Notes: generated from the letters alone by a model not told the origin. Shown: positions 1 through 8,209, numbered from the stretch's first letter. The stretch is 8,338 nucleotides of DNA from Betaproteobacteria bacterium (GCA_018969885.1 JAGWXN010000145.1:1-8338), one strand, 5' to 3'. Made by a program: numbers and translations.

Positions 1-1568
1 ATTTCAAAGCAGAACAGGCGGCACTCGATCGCGCCGTTAAAGAGCGGTGTACGTCGTCTGGGCTGCATGCCGAGTTGTCGCGGCAATTCCGGATCGGGCG
101 AGAGAAAACAGGCGCGCCAGCCGCCGAAATGCTGGCGCAGCGTGGTACCGATGCGCTGCATGGCGAGCTGGTGTGCGCGGTCGGATTCGGTCATCGGGGC
201 GGGGGGGGCGGCGCCAGTTGAGCGCTCGTCGGCTGCGAGGTCATGCGGCGCGTGCAGCTGGGCATAGAGGCGCTCGCCGTACGGCGGGTTGGTGACGATG
301 ATGCCGCGCGGACCGGCAGGCGGAGCCTGATCGGCGGGGGCTGGCGGGGCCTGCGTAGCGGGTGCGGGTATGGGCGCAACCCGTGGTGCGCCGAAGTCCT
401 CCACCTTCAAGTCAACGGCGCCCTCGGGAACGCCGGCACGCAGTAGATTGCGTCGCGTGCGCTCGACGGCTCGGGGGTCGATATCGGCCCCGGAAATCGC
501 CAGCGCCTGGTGCGAGGACACGACTGCCGCGCAGGATTCAATCGCCTTCTGCTCGGCTGCCTGCTTCAGGTTCGCAAACGCCACGGCATCAAATCCCTTC
601 AGCTTCTCGAATCCGAAGCTGCGTCCCCGTCCTGGCGCAATGCCAAGGGCGTGCTGCGCGGCTTCGATGAGAAGCGTGCCTGACCCACAGAGCGGGTCGT
701 GGAGCGGAGTGTCGGGTTGCCATCCGGCGAGGACCAGGAGCCCGGCTGCAAGGTTTTCCTTGAGGGGCGCTACGCCCGCGGAATCGTCAACGCCGCGCCA
801 GCCGCGCTTGAAGAGTGACTCTCCCGAGAGGTCGAGATAAATCGTGGCGTCGATCGCATCGAGAAATGCGAACACCCGGACATCGGGCGACCGGGTGTCG
901 ACAGACGGACGAGCGCCTGCGAGTTCGCGAAAACGGTCACAGATCGCGTCCTTCACTCGCAGAGCGGCGAAGTTCAAGCTTCGAAGCGGCGAACGATGGG
1001 CCGACACATCGACACGCAGGGTCAGCCGCTCGCTGAACCAGCGCTCCCACTCGGTTCGACGCACCAGCTTGTAGAGCTCGTCTTCGTCGCGGCAGCGGGC
1101 GGTTGCAACGCGCATGAGGACGCGGCTGGCGATACGGCTGTGCAGGTTGACCGCCATGGCGAGCGTGGGGCTGCCGCTGAAGGCCACGCCGCCACCGGTG
1201 GGCTGGCACGCGTCGGCCCCCAGCGCGGTGAGTTCCTGGGCGAGCGCCGGTTCGAGTCCGCGTGGACACGGTGCGAACAGCTGCAGACCCGCGCCCGGGC
1301 GTGACGCGACGGGTTGCTGCGAGGCCGGGTGTTGCGGGCGGGGTTGCTGCGGACGAGGTTGCTGTGGGCGAGGTTGCTGTGGGCGAGGTTGCTGTGGGCG
1401 AGGTTGCTGCGGGCGAGGTTGCTGCGGGCGAGGTTGCTGCGAGGCGAACTGCTGCACGCTTTGCGGCGGACCACTCGATGTCGGAGCCGTCGATCTCTGC
1501 GGAGTCGATCGCAGGCCGATTCGGTGCGTACGCCGGTCGGGGCGGGGCGTTTCCGGTGAATGCGCCAT
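1..1568 (-). CDS. THUMP-domain class I SAM-dependent RNA methyltransferase, RlmL-like (C-terminal end cut by window edge)
   Basis: Probably methylates a guanine in 23S rRNA using S-adenosylmethionine. The family (COG0116) includes the N-terminal half of E. coli RlmKL, which makes m2G2445; the exact target here is inferred. One open frame of 522 codons runs from an ATG at 1568 to the window edge. Residues 1-94 are a Pro/Gln/Arg-rich, probably disordered extension. The conserved core starts near residue 97 (LFAPCPRGLE) and is followed by a THUMP-like RNA-binding region to about 258. The Rossmann methyltransferase domain has the SAM-binding motif DPLCGSGT at 291-298, an acidic strand end near D362/D364 and the catalytic NPPYGERL at 427-434. 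The family's closing segment LFNGAIECRLF (509-519) is present, so only a few residues are missing. No RlmK half is visible. The start lies one base after the upstream stop, with no clear ribosome binding site, suggesting translational coupling. Odd features are the tandem repeat and Pro/Ala-rich insertions at about 398-420 and 440-460. Confidence 0.88.
   Translation of the reverse strand, partial: MAHSPETPRPDRRTHRIGLRSTPQRSTAPTSSGPPQSVQQFASQQPRPQQPRPQQPRPQQPRPQQPRPQQPRPQQPRPQHPASQQPVASRPGAGLQLFAPCPRGLEPALAQELTALGADACQPTGGGVAFSGSPTLAMAVNLHSRIASRVLMRVATARCRDEDELYKLVRRTEWERWFSERLTLRVDVSAHRSPLRSLNFAALRVKDAICDRFRELAGARPSVDTRSPDVRVFAFLDAIDATIYLDLSGESLFKRGWRGVDDSAGVAPLKENLAAGLLVLAGWQPDTPLHDPLCGSGTLLIEAAQHALGIAPGRGRSFGFEKLKGFDAVAFANLKQAAEQKAIESCAAVVSSHQALAISGADIDPRAVERTRRNLLRAGVPEGAVDLKVEDFGAPRVAPIPAPATQAPPAPADQAPPAGPRGIIVTNPPYGERLYAQLHAPHDLAADERSTGAAPPAPMTESDRAHQLAMQRIGTTLRQHFGGWRACFLSPDPELPRQLGMQPRRRTPLFNGAIECRLFCFE
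201..208. repeat. Run of eight G (eight C on the coding strand) inside the methyltransferase gene
   Basis: A homopolymer of eight identical bases, preceded by a G4C block, lies in the Pro/Ala-rich insertion between the NPPY motif and the conserved C-terminal region (about residues 453-458). The frame is intact as given. A one-base change here would replace roughly the last 65 residues, including the conserved LFNG-IECRL segment. Confidence 0.85.
1306..1455 (-). repeat. 15-base tandem repeat coding for QQPRP units
   Basis: Seven consecutive 15-base units (1336-1440) differ at only a few positions. On the plus strand the unit reads gggcgaggttgctgc or gctgt-ending variants. Degenerate units flank them on both sides (1306-1335 and 1441-1455). 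The unit length is a multiple of three, so copy changes keep the methyltransferase frame. On the coding strand it gives seven QQPRP pentapeptides at residues 44-78, inside the N-terminal extension and before the THUMP region. The near identity at DNA level, including silent positions, points to recent expansion by slippage or recombination. Confidence 0.93.
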
Positions 1569-1569
1569 A

Positions 1570-2187
1570 TCAGCCGCGCGCGCCGACGCGGCCAGCCGCC
1601 AGTGCCCGCTCCAGGAAGTCGAGCCTATCCTGACCCCAGAATGGTTCGTCCTGCCAGACATACCAGGGAGCGCCAAACACCTGGCGTGCGATGGCCTCCT
1701 TGGTATTGGCTTCGTAGCGGACGAGGGCATCGGAGCGCCGGGCAGCAATCGCCTCACCATCCAGACCCGCTTCAGCGATGAGCGCGGCCATCACCTGGAG
1801 GTCGGCAATGTTGCGATCCTCGGCCCAGACCGCACGCAGCACGCGCCCGGCCAGATCAAGCGCAGCCAGGTCGCCATGATGCAGTTGCGCGCCGATCAGT
1901 ACGAGCGCGGCATCGTCGCCGCCCACAGGAAAAAATCGCGGCTGTACGTTGAGGGGGAGGCCCGTCACATCGCGCCAGCGGGCAAGCTCAACCAATCGGT
2001 AAGCCTGCCGCTGGGGCGCGCGCTGGGGCAGCGGCAGCCCCCCTGATTGCGGGAACACCTTGCCCAGATCAATCGGCATCATCCGAATCGGGATTGCGTG
2101 ACCCGCGCATAGATCGCGCAGTCGCTGATGGCCCAGGTAGGTCCAGGGCGATGTCGGGGCCATGAAGTAGTCGAGCGTAGCGGGCAC
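1570..2187 (-). CDS. 2-hydroxychromene-2-carboxylate isomerase family protein (DsbA-like / kappa-class GST fold)
   Basis: A 205-residue soluble protein with the thioredoxin-fold architecture of the HCCA isomerase/kappa GST family. Characterised members use glutathione to isomerise 2-hydroxychromene-2-carboxylate in naphthalene breakdown. Near the N-terminus, TLDYFMAPTSPWTYLG carries the family S-P-x-x-Y motif with the likely glutathione-activating serine at S13. Near the C-terminus is the cis-proline loop GAPWYVW (172-178), followed by FWGQDRLDFLERAL (183-196), a family hallmark. The GTG start at 2187 is chosen because it has a strong GAGGA ribosome binding site seven bases upstream, starts just after the hemJ stop, and puts the first strand at the usual place. 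A longer frame reaches 2283 but would overlap hemJ heavily and has no family-like sequence. No other aromatic-degradation genes are nearby, so the real substrate is unknown; a glutathione-dependent housekeeping or detoxification role is possible. Confidence 0.88.
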   Translation of the reverse strand: MPATLDYFMAPTSPWTYLGHQRLRDLCAGHAIPIRMMPIDLGKVFPQSGGLPLPQRAPQRQAYRLVELARWRDVTGLPLNVQPRFFPVGGDDAALVLIGAQLHHGDLAALDLAGRVLRAVWAEDRNIADLQVMAALIAEAGLDGEAIAARRSDALVRYEANTKEAIARQVFGAPWYVWQDEPFWGQDRLDFLERALAAGRVGARG

Positions 2188-2194
2188 GAAGTTG

Positions 2195-2199
2195 TCCTC
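2195..2199 (-). promoter_or_regulatory. Ribosome binding site that fixes the GTG start of the isomerase gene
   Basis: The coding strand reads GAGGA followed by seven bases and then GTG at 2187. This is the best Shine-Dalgarno match at any gene junction in the window. It sits just downstream of the hemJ stop codon (2207-2205), consistent with reinitiation or coupling. Confidence 0.75.
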
Positions 2200-2204
2200 G
2201 GGAG

Positions 2205-2636
2205 TCAGAACGGTTTGACGACAACGAGGATCACCGAGACCACCAACAGGATGACCGGGGCTTCGTTGAACCAGCGAAACCACACATGCGAATGGCGATC
2301 GGCGCCGCTTGCGAGGCGCCTGAGCAGACGTCCGCAGACATGGTGATAGGCGAGGAGCACCAGCACGATGGCAAGCTTGGCGTGCATCCAGCCGCTACCT
2401 GCCCCCACACCATAGCCTAGCCACAGCCAGAGGCCAAAAAGCAGGGCAAGACCCATCAGCGGTTGCATGAAACGCCAGAGCTTGCGGGCCATGAGCAGCA
2501 GGCGCTCACGCTCATCACCCGCCTCGGGAACCATCGCGAGGTTCACGAAAATTCTTGGCAGATAGAAGAGCCCCGCGAACCAGCTGGTGATGAAGATGAT
2601 GTGAAGCGCCTTGATCCAGAGGTAACCGGTGCTCAT
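2205..2636 (-). CDS. hemJ: HemJ/CopD-family integral membrane protein (probable protoporphyrinogen IX oxidase)
   Basis: A 143-residue membrane protein of the HemJ family (COG1981), which oxidises protoporphyrinogen IX to protoporphyrin IX in the inner membrane, the penultimate step of heme synthesis. It is the usual form in many proteobacteria lacking HemG/HemY. Four hydrophobic segments are visible at about 6-30, 57-77, 84-103 and 126-142. Family signatures are WIKALHIIF with H12 in the first helix, WFAGLFYLPR (19-28), GWMHAKL (82-88) with conserved H85 and K87, and the closing FNEAPVILL...VVKPF. The conserved histidine in helix one is a candidate heme or catalytic ligand, from family knowledge. 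The ATG at 2636 has an AGGA about ten bases upstream, a rather long spacing. It sits 45 bases after proA and its stop lies 17 bases before the isomerase start. It could be annotated only as 'CopD family protein'; copper resistance is less likely given the HemJ-type motifs. Confidence 0.85.
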   Translation of the reverse strand: MSTGYLWIKALHIIFITSWFAGLFYLPRIFVNLAMVPEAGDERERLLLMARKLWRFMQPLMGLALLFGLWLWLGYGVGAGSGWMHAKLAIVLVLLAYHHVCGRLLRRLASGADRHSHVWFRWFNEAPVILLVVSVILVVVKPF

Positions 2637-2664
2637 GAAAGTGAAGTCCTGTGGAAGCCGCGCG

Positions 2665-2681
2665 CCTCCGAAGCGGGGAGG
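2665..2681 (-). other. Small inverted repeat in the proA-hemJ spacer
   Basis: Immediately after the proA stop, the coding strand has CCTCC and GGAGG separated by seven bases. It could form a short hairpin in the transcript. There is no following T-run, so it is not a typical intrinsic terminator; an mRNA-processing or stability element, or chance in GC-rich DNA, is as likely. Confidence 0.3.
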
Positions 2682-3965
2682 TCAGGTACGGATCTGTCCG
2701 CTGCCAAACACTACGAACTTGAGCGAGGTGAGACCTTCCAGGCCCACCGGGCCACGCGCATGCAGTTTGTTGGTGGAGATGCCGATTTCGGCGCCCAGGC
2801 CATATTCAAATCCATCGGCAAAGCGTGTCGAGGCGTTGATCATGACCGAGGATGAATCGACTTCGCGCAGAAAACGCATGGCATGACCGTGATGCTCGGT
2901 CACGATGGCATCGGTGTGTTGCGAGCCGTAGCGCGCAATGTGCTCGATCGCCTCATCGAGTCCGGCCACCACCCGGATCGAAAGAATGGGGGCCAGATAT
3001 TCGGTATGCCAGTCTTCCTCGGTGGCCTCGTTGCAGGCAATGGAGACCGGACCCAGCACGGCGCGGGTAGCGTCATCACCGCGCAGTTCCACGCCCTTGT
3101 CGGCATAAATGCGGCAAAGCGGCGGCAGGATGCGGTTGGCGACAGATTGCGCAACCAGCAGCGTTTCCATGGTGTTGCAGGGCGAGTAGCGCTGGGTCTT
3201 GGCGTTATCTGCGATACGGATGGCCTTGTCGAGGTCGGCGTGATCATCGATATAGACATGACAGATGCCATCGAGATGCCGGATGACGGGCACCCGCGCT
3301 TCGCGGGAGATGCGCTCAGTGAGCGACTTTCCGCCCCTTGGCACGATGACATCGACCCAGCGTTCGGCAGCGATCAACGCGCCCACCACGGCGCGGTCGG
3401 TGGTGTCGACCACCTGCACGGCGTCGGCGGGTAGACCGGCGGCGGCGAGCCCCTCGCGGATAAGCGCAGCCAGGGCCTGATTGCTGTGGAGGGCTTCGGA
3501 GCCGCCCCGCAGGATGGTGGCGTTACCCGATTTGATGCACAGACCGGCTGCGTCGATCGTGACGTTGGGCCGGGATTCATAAATGATGCCGATGACACCC
3601 AGCGGCACCCGCATTTTTCCGACCTGGATGCCAGAGGGTCGGTAGCTGAGTCCGCTGATTTCACCGACCGGATCGGGCAGCATCACGATCTGCTCGAGCC
3701 CCTCGGCCATGGTCTGGATGACACGTGGCGTGAGGGCCAACCGATCGACAAAGGCCTGATCATGGCCCGCCTCGCGCGCCGCCTCCAGATCGAGGGCGTT
3801 GGCGCGTTCGAGCGCTGCGACCTCGCGGCGGATGGCGGCTGCGGTGGCGGTCAGTGCGCGGTTGCGGGCCTCGGTGGATGAGCGGGCGATGTCCCGGCCG
3901 GCTGCGCGTGCGCGCCGACCCAGGTCATCGACGTAGGCGGTGCTGTCGATTGGCTGCTTGTCCAC
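2682..3965 (-). CDS. proA: Gamma-glutamyl phosphate reductase (glutamate-5-semialdehyde dehydrogenase)
   Basis: Catalyses the NADPH-dependent reduction of gamma-glutamyl phosphate to glutamate-5-semialdehyde, the second step of proline synthesis from glutamate, in the cytoplasm after ProB. The 427 residues fit the family (417 in E. coli). The aldehyde-dehydrogenase-like fold shows the cofactor region [16 protein letters not shown] (121-136), the [14 protein letters not shown] block (145-158), VDVIVPRGG (204-212) and HLDGICHVY (230-238). The catalytic cysteine is C263 in [12 protein letters not shown]. The family ending [12 protein letters not shown] through [14 protein letters not shown] is complete. 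The start is GTG at 3965, four bases after the holA stop, with a weak GGAG about 11 bases upstream; the next methionine is at residue 86, far too late. proB is not in the window. Confidence 0.97.
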   Translation of the reverse strand: MDKQPIDSTAYVDDLGRRARAAGRDIARSSTEARNRALTATAAAIRREVAALERANALDLEAAREAGHDQAFVDRLALTPRVIQTMAEGLEQIVMLPDPVGEISGLSYRPSGIQVGKMRVPLGVIGIIYESRPNVTIDAAGLCIKSGNATILRGGSEALHSNQALAALIREGLAAAGLPADAVQVVDTTDRAVVGALIAAERWVDVIVPRGGKSLTERISREARVPVIRHLDGICHVYIDDHADLDKAIRIADNAKTQRYSPCNTMETLLVAQSVANRILPPLCRIYADKGVELRGDDATRAVLGPVSIACNEATEEDWHTEYLAPILSIRVVAGLDEAIEHIARYGSQHTDAIVTEHHGHAMRFLREVDSSSVMINASTRFADGFEYGLGAEIGISTNKLHARGPVGLEGLTSLKFVVFGSGQIRT

Positions 3966-3969
3966 GATG

Positions 3970-4992
3970 TCAGTTGTCTCCGGGTAGCGGGACGCCCGCC
4001 AGCCTCATCACGAGTCGCTCGAGGGCGAGCCAGGCATCGCCGTCGCCAACCCCTTTGAAGATTCTATCCGTGAGTGCCGCCGACCGCAGCGCCTGCTCGC
4101 AGTCGGCGACGGAAATGCGGCGGGCGGCAGCCTCAAATGCGCGCTCGCGCGGCCCGAAGATCCGGGCAGCACGCAGGGCTTGCGCGAGCGCAAGCCCTGA
4201 GGCGCGCGCCGCGTGAAGGCGAAGCAGCGTGCGTACCGCATCACTGATTGCCCAGATGAGGAGCGGCGGTGCCTCGCCTTCAGCATGCAGACCTTCGAGG
4301 CTACGGAGGGTGCGTTCACGGTCACCCAGCAGCACGGCATCAACCAGATCGAAGGCGTCATATCGGGCGACGCTCAGCACCGCAGCGCGCGCTTGGGCAG
4401 CGGGGATTTCGCCCTCGGGGAACAGGAGGCCGAGCTTGCTTACTTCCTGATGCGCGGCAAGGAGGTTGCCCTCGACCCGCTCGGCGATGAGTTCGAGTGT
4501 CGCGGAATCGGCTCGCTGTTTCTGTCGCCCGAGTCGACCGGCAATCCAGCGAGGCAGCTCGCGCCGCTCAACCGGATAGACCGGCACGATCAGCCCAGCC
4601 CGTTCGATCCGTCCAAACCAGGCGCTTTCGGTGGTTGTGCGATCCAGCTTGCCGCTCAGTACGAGAAGCCGGAGCGACGCATCGGCCGATTCGGCGGTGC
4701 TGGCGATCATTTCCCCAATTTCTTTTCCGGGTTTGCCGGCAAAGCGAAGCTCCAGTAGGCGTGCCGCGCCGAAAAGCGACAGCGACCCCGCTTCGGCAAC
4801 GAACCGGTCGGTCTTGAAGAAGCGGTCGACCTCGAACACCTGGCGTTCCTCGGCACCCGCCCGGCGCGCGGCGGCACGTAGCGCGTCCGCCGCTTCCTGG
4901 ATCAATAAAGGTTCGTCGCCGTAAACCCAGGCAATCACCGGGACCTTTTTTGAAAGCGCCGCTTCGAGGGCGTCCGGGCGAACCTGCGCCAT
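3970..4992 (-). CDS. holA: DNA polymerase III, delta subunit (clamp-loader wrench)
   Basis: Part of the clamp-loader complex that opens the beta sliding clamp and places it on primed DNA. Its 340 residues match E. coli HolA (343). The N-terminal AAA+-like domain begins with [16 protein letters not shown] (19-34), the family opening. The clamp-contact segment [13 protein letters not shown] is present, with L73 and F74 at the same positions as the E. coli residues that bind beta. The middle has the [15 protein letters not shown] lid region, and the C-terminal helical collar region contains the [13 protein letters not shown] and [14 protein letters not shown] stretches. There is no intact Walker A, as expected because delta does not hydrolyse ATP. 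The ATG start at 4992 lies six bases after the lptE stop without a strong ribosome binding site, suggesting coupling. Confidence 0.95.
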   Translation of the reverse strand: MAQVRPDALEAALSKKVPVIAWVYGDEPLLIQEAADALRAAARRAGAEERQVFEVDRFFKTDRFVAEAGSLSLFGAARLLELRFAGKPGKEIGEMIASTAESADASLRLLVLSGKLDRTTTESAWFGRIERAGLIVPVYPVERRELPRWIAGRLGRQKQRADSATLELIAERVEGNLLAAHQEVSKLGLLFPEGEIPAAQARAAVLSVARYDAFDLVDAVLLGDRERTLRSLEGLHAEGEAPPLLIWAISDAVRTLLRLHAARASGLALAQALRAARIFGPRERAFEAAARRISVADCEQALRSAALTDRIFKGVGDGDAWLALERLVMRLAGVPLPGDN

Positions 4993-4998
4993 GGCTGT

Positions 4999-5526
4999 TC
5001 AGCTTCGGGGCTTTAGCGCCGACAGTCTGCGAAGCAGCTGTTGGACGAAATCAGACTCCATTTCCCGGAACAGCAGCTCTTCTTCCTGCGCTCGGTTGAC
5101 CACTTCGATATCGCTCGAGGTGATTTCGCGTCGCAAGACGAGCTCGGTCGCGGGCATCCACTCCAGGCCCTTGGCATCAGTCACCCGCACCCGGATACGA
5201 AGCCGCAGCTGGTATTCGCGTGGTCGCCCGGTGCTGGTGAAGCCCACAATTTCGCGTTCGCGCCGCTCGAGCAGCACCTCGAGGCGGGCATCGGCTTCAT
5301 CGACGCGTTCGACAATGACGGTGTCGCTGTTCACCCGGATGAGCGCGCGCAATTCGGAACCTATGGCGGAATTACGCGCAAAGCCCGAGTAGAGCCTGCG
5401 AAACGGCAGCTGGGCCGCCCCGCGCAGTTGGAAACCACAGCCCGCGAGTGCGGCGAGCGCCGCGCCGGCAACCATCAGCGCACGCCGACGTGCGGCCTGC
5501 GGCAAGGTGAGGGCGGCGCGTGTCAA
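4999..5526 (-). CDS. lptE: LPS-assembly lipoprotein LptE
   Basis: Outer-membrane lipoprotein that plugs and helps fold the LptD barrel, which inserts lipopolysaccharide into the outer leaflet. The 175-residue product has a lipoprotein signal peptide: a basic ARRR n-region (12-15), a hydrophobic stretch (16-27) and the lipobox L27-A-G-C30, so the mature protein starts at C30 with CGFQLRG, the family's typical mature opening. Later segments FTSTGRPREYQLRLRIRVRV (95-114) and LVLRREITSS (129-138) match the LptE fold. The start shown is TTG at 5526, 16 bases after the leuS stop. An in-frame TTG at 5505 would also leave a usable signal peptide, while the first ATG (5475) would remove the basic n-region and is unlikely. 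No strong ribosome binding site decides between the two TTGs. The neighbours leuS and holA are the classic partners, as in E. coli. Confidence 0.93.
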   Translation of the reverse strand: MTRAALTLPQAARRRALMVAGAALAALAGCGFQLRGAAQLPFRRLYSGFARNSAIGSELRALIRVNSDTVIVERVDEADARLEVLLERREREIVGFTSTGRPREYQLRLRIRVRVTDAKGLEWMPATELVLRREITSSDIEVVNRAQEEELLFREMESDFVQQLLRRLSALKPRS

Positions 5527-5542
5527 GACAGACAGCCTGGCC

Positions 5543-8209
5543 TCAGACCACGACGTTGACCAGCCGGCCCGGCACCACGATCACTTTCTTCGCGGTCCGA
5601 CCCTCTGCATGGCGCAAGAAGATATCGCTTGCCAGGGCAGCGGCTTCGATGGCGGCGCGGTCGGCCGTGGCGTCGACCGATACGCTGCCTCGCACTTTGC
5701 CGTTGATCTGCAACACGAGCTCGATCCGGTCCTGCTGTAGCGCCGACTCGTCGACAGCAGGCCAACCGGCATCGAGCAGGTCACCGTCGCGCGCTGCAAA
5801 GCCCAATTCCACCCAAAGTGCGTGTGTGATGTGCGGCACCACGGGATAAAGCGCGCGGATCAGGATGGAGAGCGATTCGGCCAATACCGTGTCGCTTGCG
5901 GGCGACTCGGCAAGCTTGGCGCCCTCAATCGCGTTAAGCATTTTCATGGCGGCCGATACCACCGTGTTGTACTGCTTGCGCTGGTAGTCGTAGTCGGCCT
6001 GCTTGAGAATGGCGTGAATCTCTCGGCGAAGCGCCCGCTGGGCATCGTCGAGCGTAGCGGGAATCGCGGCTGCGGTACGCGCGACGGCGGCGTGACGATG
6101 GTGGGCCGCGGTCCAGAGCCGGCGCAGGAACCGGTGCGCGCCCTCGACGCCGGTGCCCGACCACTCGAGCGTCTGCTCGGGTGGCGAGGCGAACATGACG
6201 AACAGACGCGCAGTATCGGCGCCATACTGATCGATGAGCGATTGCGGGTCGACCCCGTTGTTCTTGCTCTTACTCATCGTGCCCACGCCGCCGTACTCGA
6301 TGGCACTGCCATCGGACTTGAGGCGGGCACCGATGACCTGGCCACGCGCATCGTGGACGTTTTCCACGTCATCCGGCCAGAAGTATTCGATGCCGCCCTT
6401 GTCGGCCTTCCTGAAATAGATATGGTTGAGCACCATGCCCTGGCAGAGCAGATTCGAGAAGGGTTCGTCGAATTTCACCAGCCCGCGCGACGCATCGCCC
6501 GGAAAATCGCCGGTGATGTCGCGCATCACCTTGGTCCAGAAGCGCGCGTAGAGAAGGTGCAGCACTGCATGCTCGATTCCGCCGATGTATTGATCCATCG
6601 GCATCCAGTAGTCGTTGCGCGCGTCAACCATCGCCTGATCGTTGTCCGGCGAGCAATAGCGCATGTAGTACCAGGATGAATCGATGAAGGTATCCATGGT
6701 GTCGGTTTCGCGGCGCGCGGGCTTGCCGCACTTCGGACACGCGCAGCGCAGGAATGCTTCATTCTTGGCAAGCGGATTGCCGCTGCCATCGGGCACCAGA
6801 TCTTCGGGTAGCACCACGGGCAGCTGGTCATAGGGCACGGGCACCGCACCGCAGTCGTCGCAGTGAATGATCGGGATCGGTGTACCCCAGTAGCGCTGGC
6901 GCGAAATGCCCCAGTCGCGCAGCCGGTACTGGATACGCTTTTCGCCCAGGCCCTGTGCCGCCAGGTCACCAGCGATCGCCTCGATCGCAGCGTCATAGGC
7001 CAGGCCGTCGTAACGGCCGGACTGTACGCAGTGTCCGCGCTGCTTGTCTTCGTACCAGGGCTGCCAGTCAGCATCGGAAAAATGCTCGCCATCGATCGCG
7101 ATGACCTGGCGAATCGGCAGCCCGAACTTGCGGGCGAAGGTGAAGTCGCGCTCGTCGTGCGCCGGCACGCCCATGACTGCGCCGTCGCCGTAGCTGTAGA
7201 GCACATAGTTGCCGACCCACACCTCGACCGGCTCGCCGGTCAGCGGGTGGGTGACGGAGAGGCCCGTGGGAACGCCATCCTTGTCGCGGGTGGCAAGCTC
7301 GGCCTCGGTGACGCCCCCCTGTTTGCAGGCTTCAATGAAGGCTGCGATGTTGGGATTGCGTGCGGCCGCGACGGTGGCGAGCGGGTGTTCCGGGGCGACC
7401 GCTACAAAGGTGACGCCCATGATGGTGTCGGCGCGCGTGGTGAACACATAGAGCTTGCCATCGCCCACCAGCTGGCCCGCGCCATCGCGGATATCGTGCG
7501 GGAAGGCAAAGCGCACACCGGTTGAGCGGCTGATCCAGTTTTCCTGCATCACCTTGACCCGCTCGGGCCAGCCGAGGCCCGACAGATCGGACAGCAGTTC
7601 GTCGGCGTAGCGGGTGATGCCCAGGTAGTACATGGGGATCTCGCGCTTTTCCACCACCGCGCCCGAGCGCCATCCGCGACCGTCGATCACCTGCTCGTTA
7701 GCCAGCACGGTCTGGTCGACCGGATCCCAGTTGACGATGCCGTTCTTCAGGTAAGCGATGCCGTGCTCGAGCATCTTGAGGAACAGCCACTGGTTCCAGC
7801 GGTAGTAATCGGGCGAGCAGGTGGCAACCTCGCGGCTCCAGTCAATGGCCAGACCCATCGCCAGCATCTGCTTCTTCATGTAAGCGATGTTGTCCCAGGT
7901 CCATTTCGCTGGCGCCACGTTGTTTTTCATCGCGGCGTTTTCGGCTGGCAGCCCGAAGGCGTCCCAGCCCATGGGCATGAGCACGTTCCAGCCCTGCATG
8001 CGCAGGTGCCGATACATCACGTCGTTGATGGTGTAGTTGCGCACATGCCCCATGTGAAGCTTGCCCGAGGGGTAGGGCAGCATGGAGCAGGCGTAGAACT
8101 TGCCCTTGGGGAAGCGGGGGTCGTGTTCGATCGCCCGATAGGCGTCAATCGACTGCCAGTGCTGTTGGGCGGCGCGCTCGATCGCGCCTGCGTCGTACTT
8201 CTCTTGCAT
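5543..8209 (-). CDS. leuS: Leucyl-tRNA synthetase
   Basis: Class I synthetase that attaches leucine to tRNA-Leu and edits mischarged tRNA. The 888 residues are close to the bacterial norm (860 in E. coli). Visible parts in order: ATP-binding HIGH motif as HMGH (52-55, in [13 protein letters not shown]); CP1 editing domain from about 225 to 420 with TTRADT (257-262) and VPAHDERD (348-355); zinc-type cysteine pairs C450/C453 and C491/C494; [14 protein letters not shown] (433-446); [13 protein letters not shown] (506-518); the KMSKS loop as TMSKS (644-648); then the helical anticodon-binding domain and a C-terminal domain ending at 888 with INGKVRG (835-841). The ATG at 8209 is the first possible start: an in-frame TAA lies 33 bases upstream (8245-8243) with no start codon between. 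No clear Shine-Dalgarno sequence precedes it. It is probably the first gene of the transcription unit. Confidence 0.98.
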   Translation of the reverse strand: MQEKYDAGAIERAAQQHWQSIDAYRAIEHDPRFPKGKFYACSMLPYPSGKLHMGHVRNYTINDVMYRHLRMQGWNVLMPMGWDAFGLPAENAAMKNNVAPAKWTWDNIAYMKKQMLAMGLAIDWSREVATCSPDYYRWNQWLFLKMLEHGIAYLKNGIVNWDPVDQTVLANEQVIDGRGWRSGAVVEKREIPMYYLGITRYADELLSDLSGLGWPERVKVMQENWISRSTGVRFAFPHDIRDGAGQLVGDGKLYVFTTRADTIMGVTFVAVAPEHPLATVAAARNPNIAAFIEACKQGGVTEAELATRDKDGVPTGLSVTHPLTGEPVEVWVGNYVLYSYGDGAVMGVPAHDERDFTFARKFGLPIRQVIAIDGEHFSDADWQPWYEDKQRGHCVQSGRYDGLAYDAAIEAIAGDLAAQGLGEKRIQYRLRDWGISRQRYWGTPIPIIHCDDCGAVPVPYDQLPVVLPEDLVPDGSGNPLAKNEAFLRCACPKCGKPARRETDTMDTFIDSSWYYMRYCSPDNDQAMVDARNDYWMPMDQYIGGIEHAVLHLLYARFWTKVMRDITGDFPGDASRGLVKFDEPFSNLLCQGMVLNHIYFRKADKGGIEYFWPDDVENVHDARGQVIGARLKSDGSAIEYGGVGTMSKSKNNGVDPQSLIDQYGADTARLFVMFASPPEQTLEWSGTGVEGAHRFLRRLWTAAHHRHAAVARTAAAIPATLDDAQRALRREIHAILKQADYDYQRKQYNTVVSAAMKMLNAIEGAKLAESPASDTVLAESLSILIRALYPVVPHITHALWVELGFAARDGDLLDAGWPAVDESALQQDRIELVLQINGKVRGSVSVDATADRAAIEAAALASDIFLRHAEGRTAKKVIVVPGRLVNVVV

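Noticed and set aside
1336..1440. Possible CRISPR-like repeat array
   Set aside because: The units are contiguous 15-mers with no spacers and are in frame with a coding region, so it is a coding tandem repeat.
1022..1474. Minus-strand frame with repeated Ser-Asn-Leu-Ala-Arg/His units
   Set aside because: It is an alternative frame of the same repeat on the same strand. The frame encoding the THUMP and methyltransferase motifs is the real one.
1114..2046. Plus-strand 310-codon frame with repeated Gly-Arg-Gly-Cys-Cys units resembling a cysteine-rich peptide
   Set aside because: The Cys-rich repeat is the antisense reading of the 15-base repeat in the methyltransferase gene. The frame spans two genes supported by conserved motifs on the other strand and has no recognisable domain.
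2188..2283. Longer N-terminus for the isomerase, starting at an ATG at 2283
   Set aside because: It would overlap hemJ by 79 bases and adds 32 residues without family similarity. The GTG at 2187 has a strong ribosome binding site at ideal spacing.
2883..3434. Plus-strand 183-codon frame
   Set aside because: It is antisense to the conserved core of proA, with no independent support.
4213..4758. Plus-strand 181-codon frame
   Set aside because: It is antisense to holA, which has family-conserved residues across the same stretch.
5822..6679. Plus-strand 285-codon open frame
   Set aside because: It lies wholly antisense to leuS, whose motifs are intact through this stretch. Long antisense frames are expected in GC-rich DNA.
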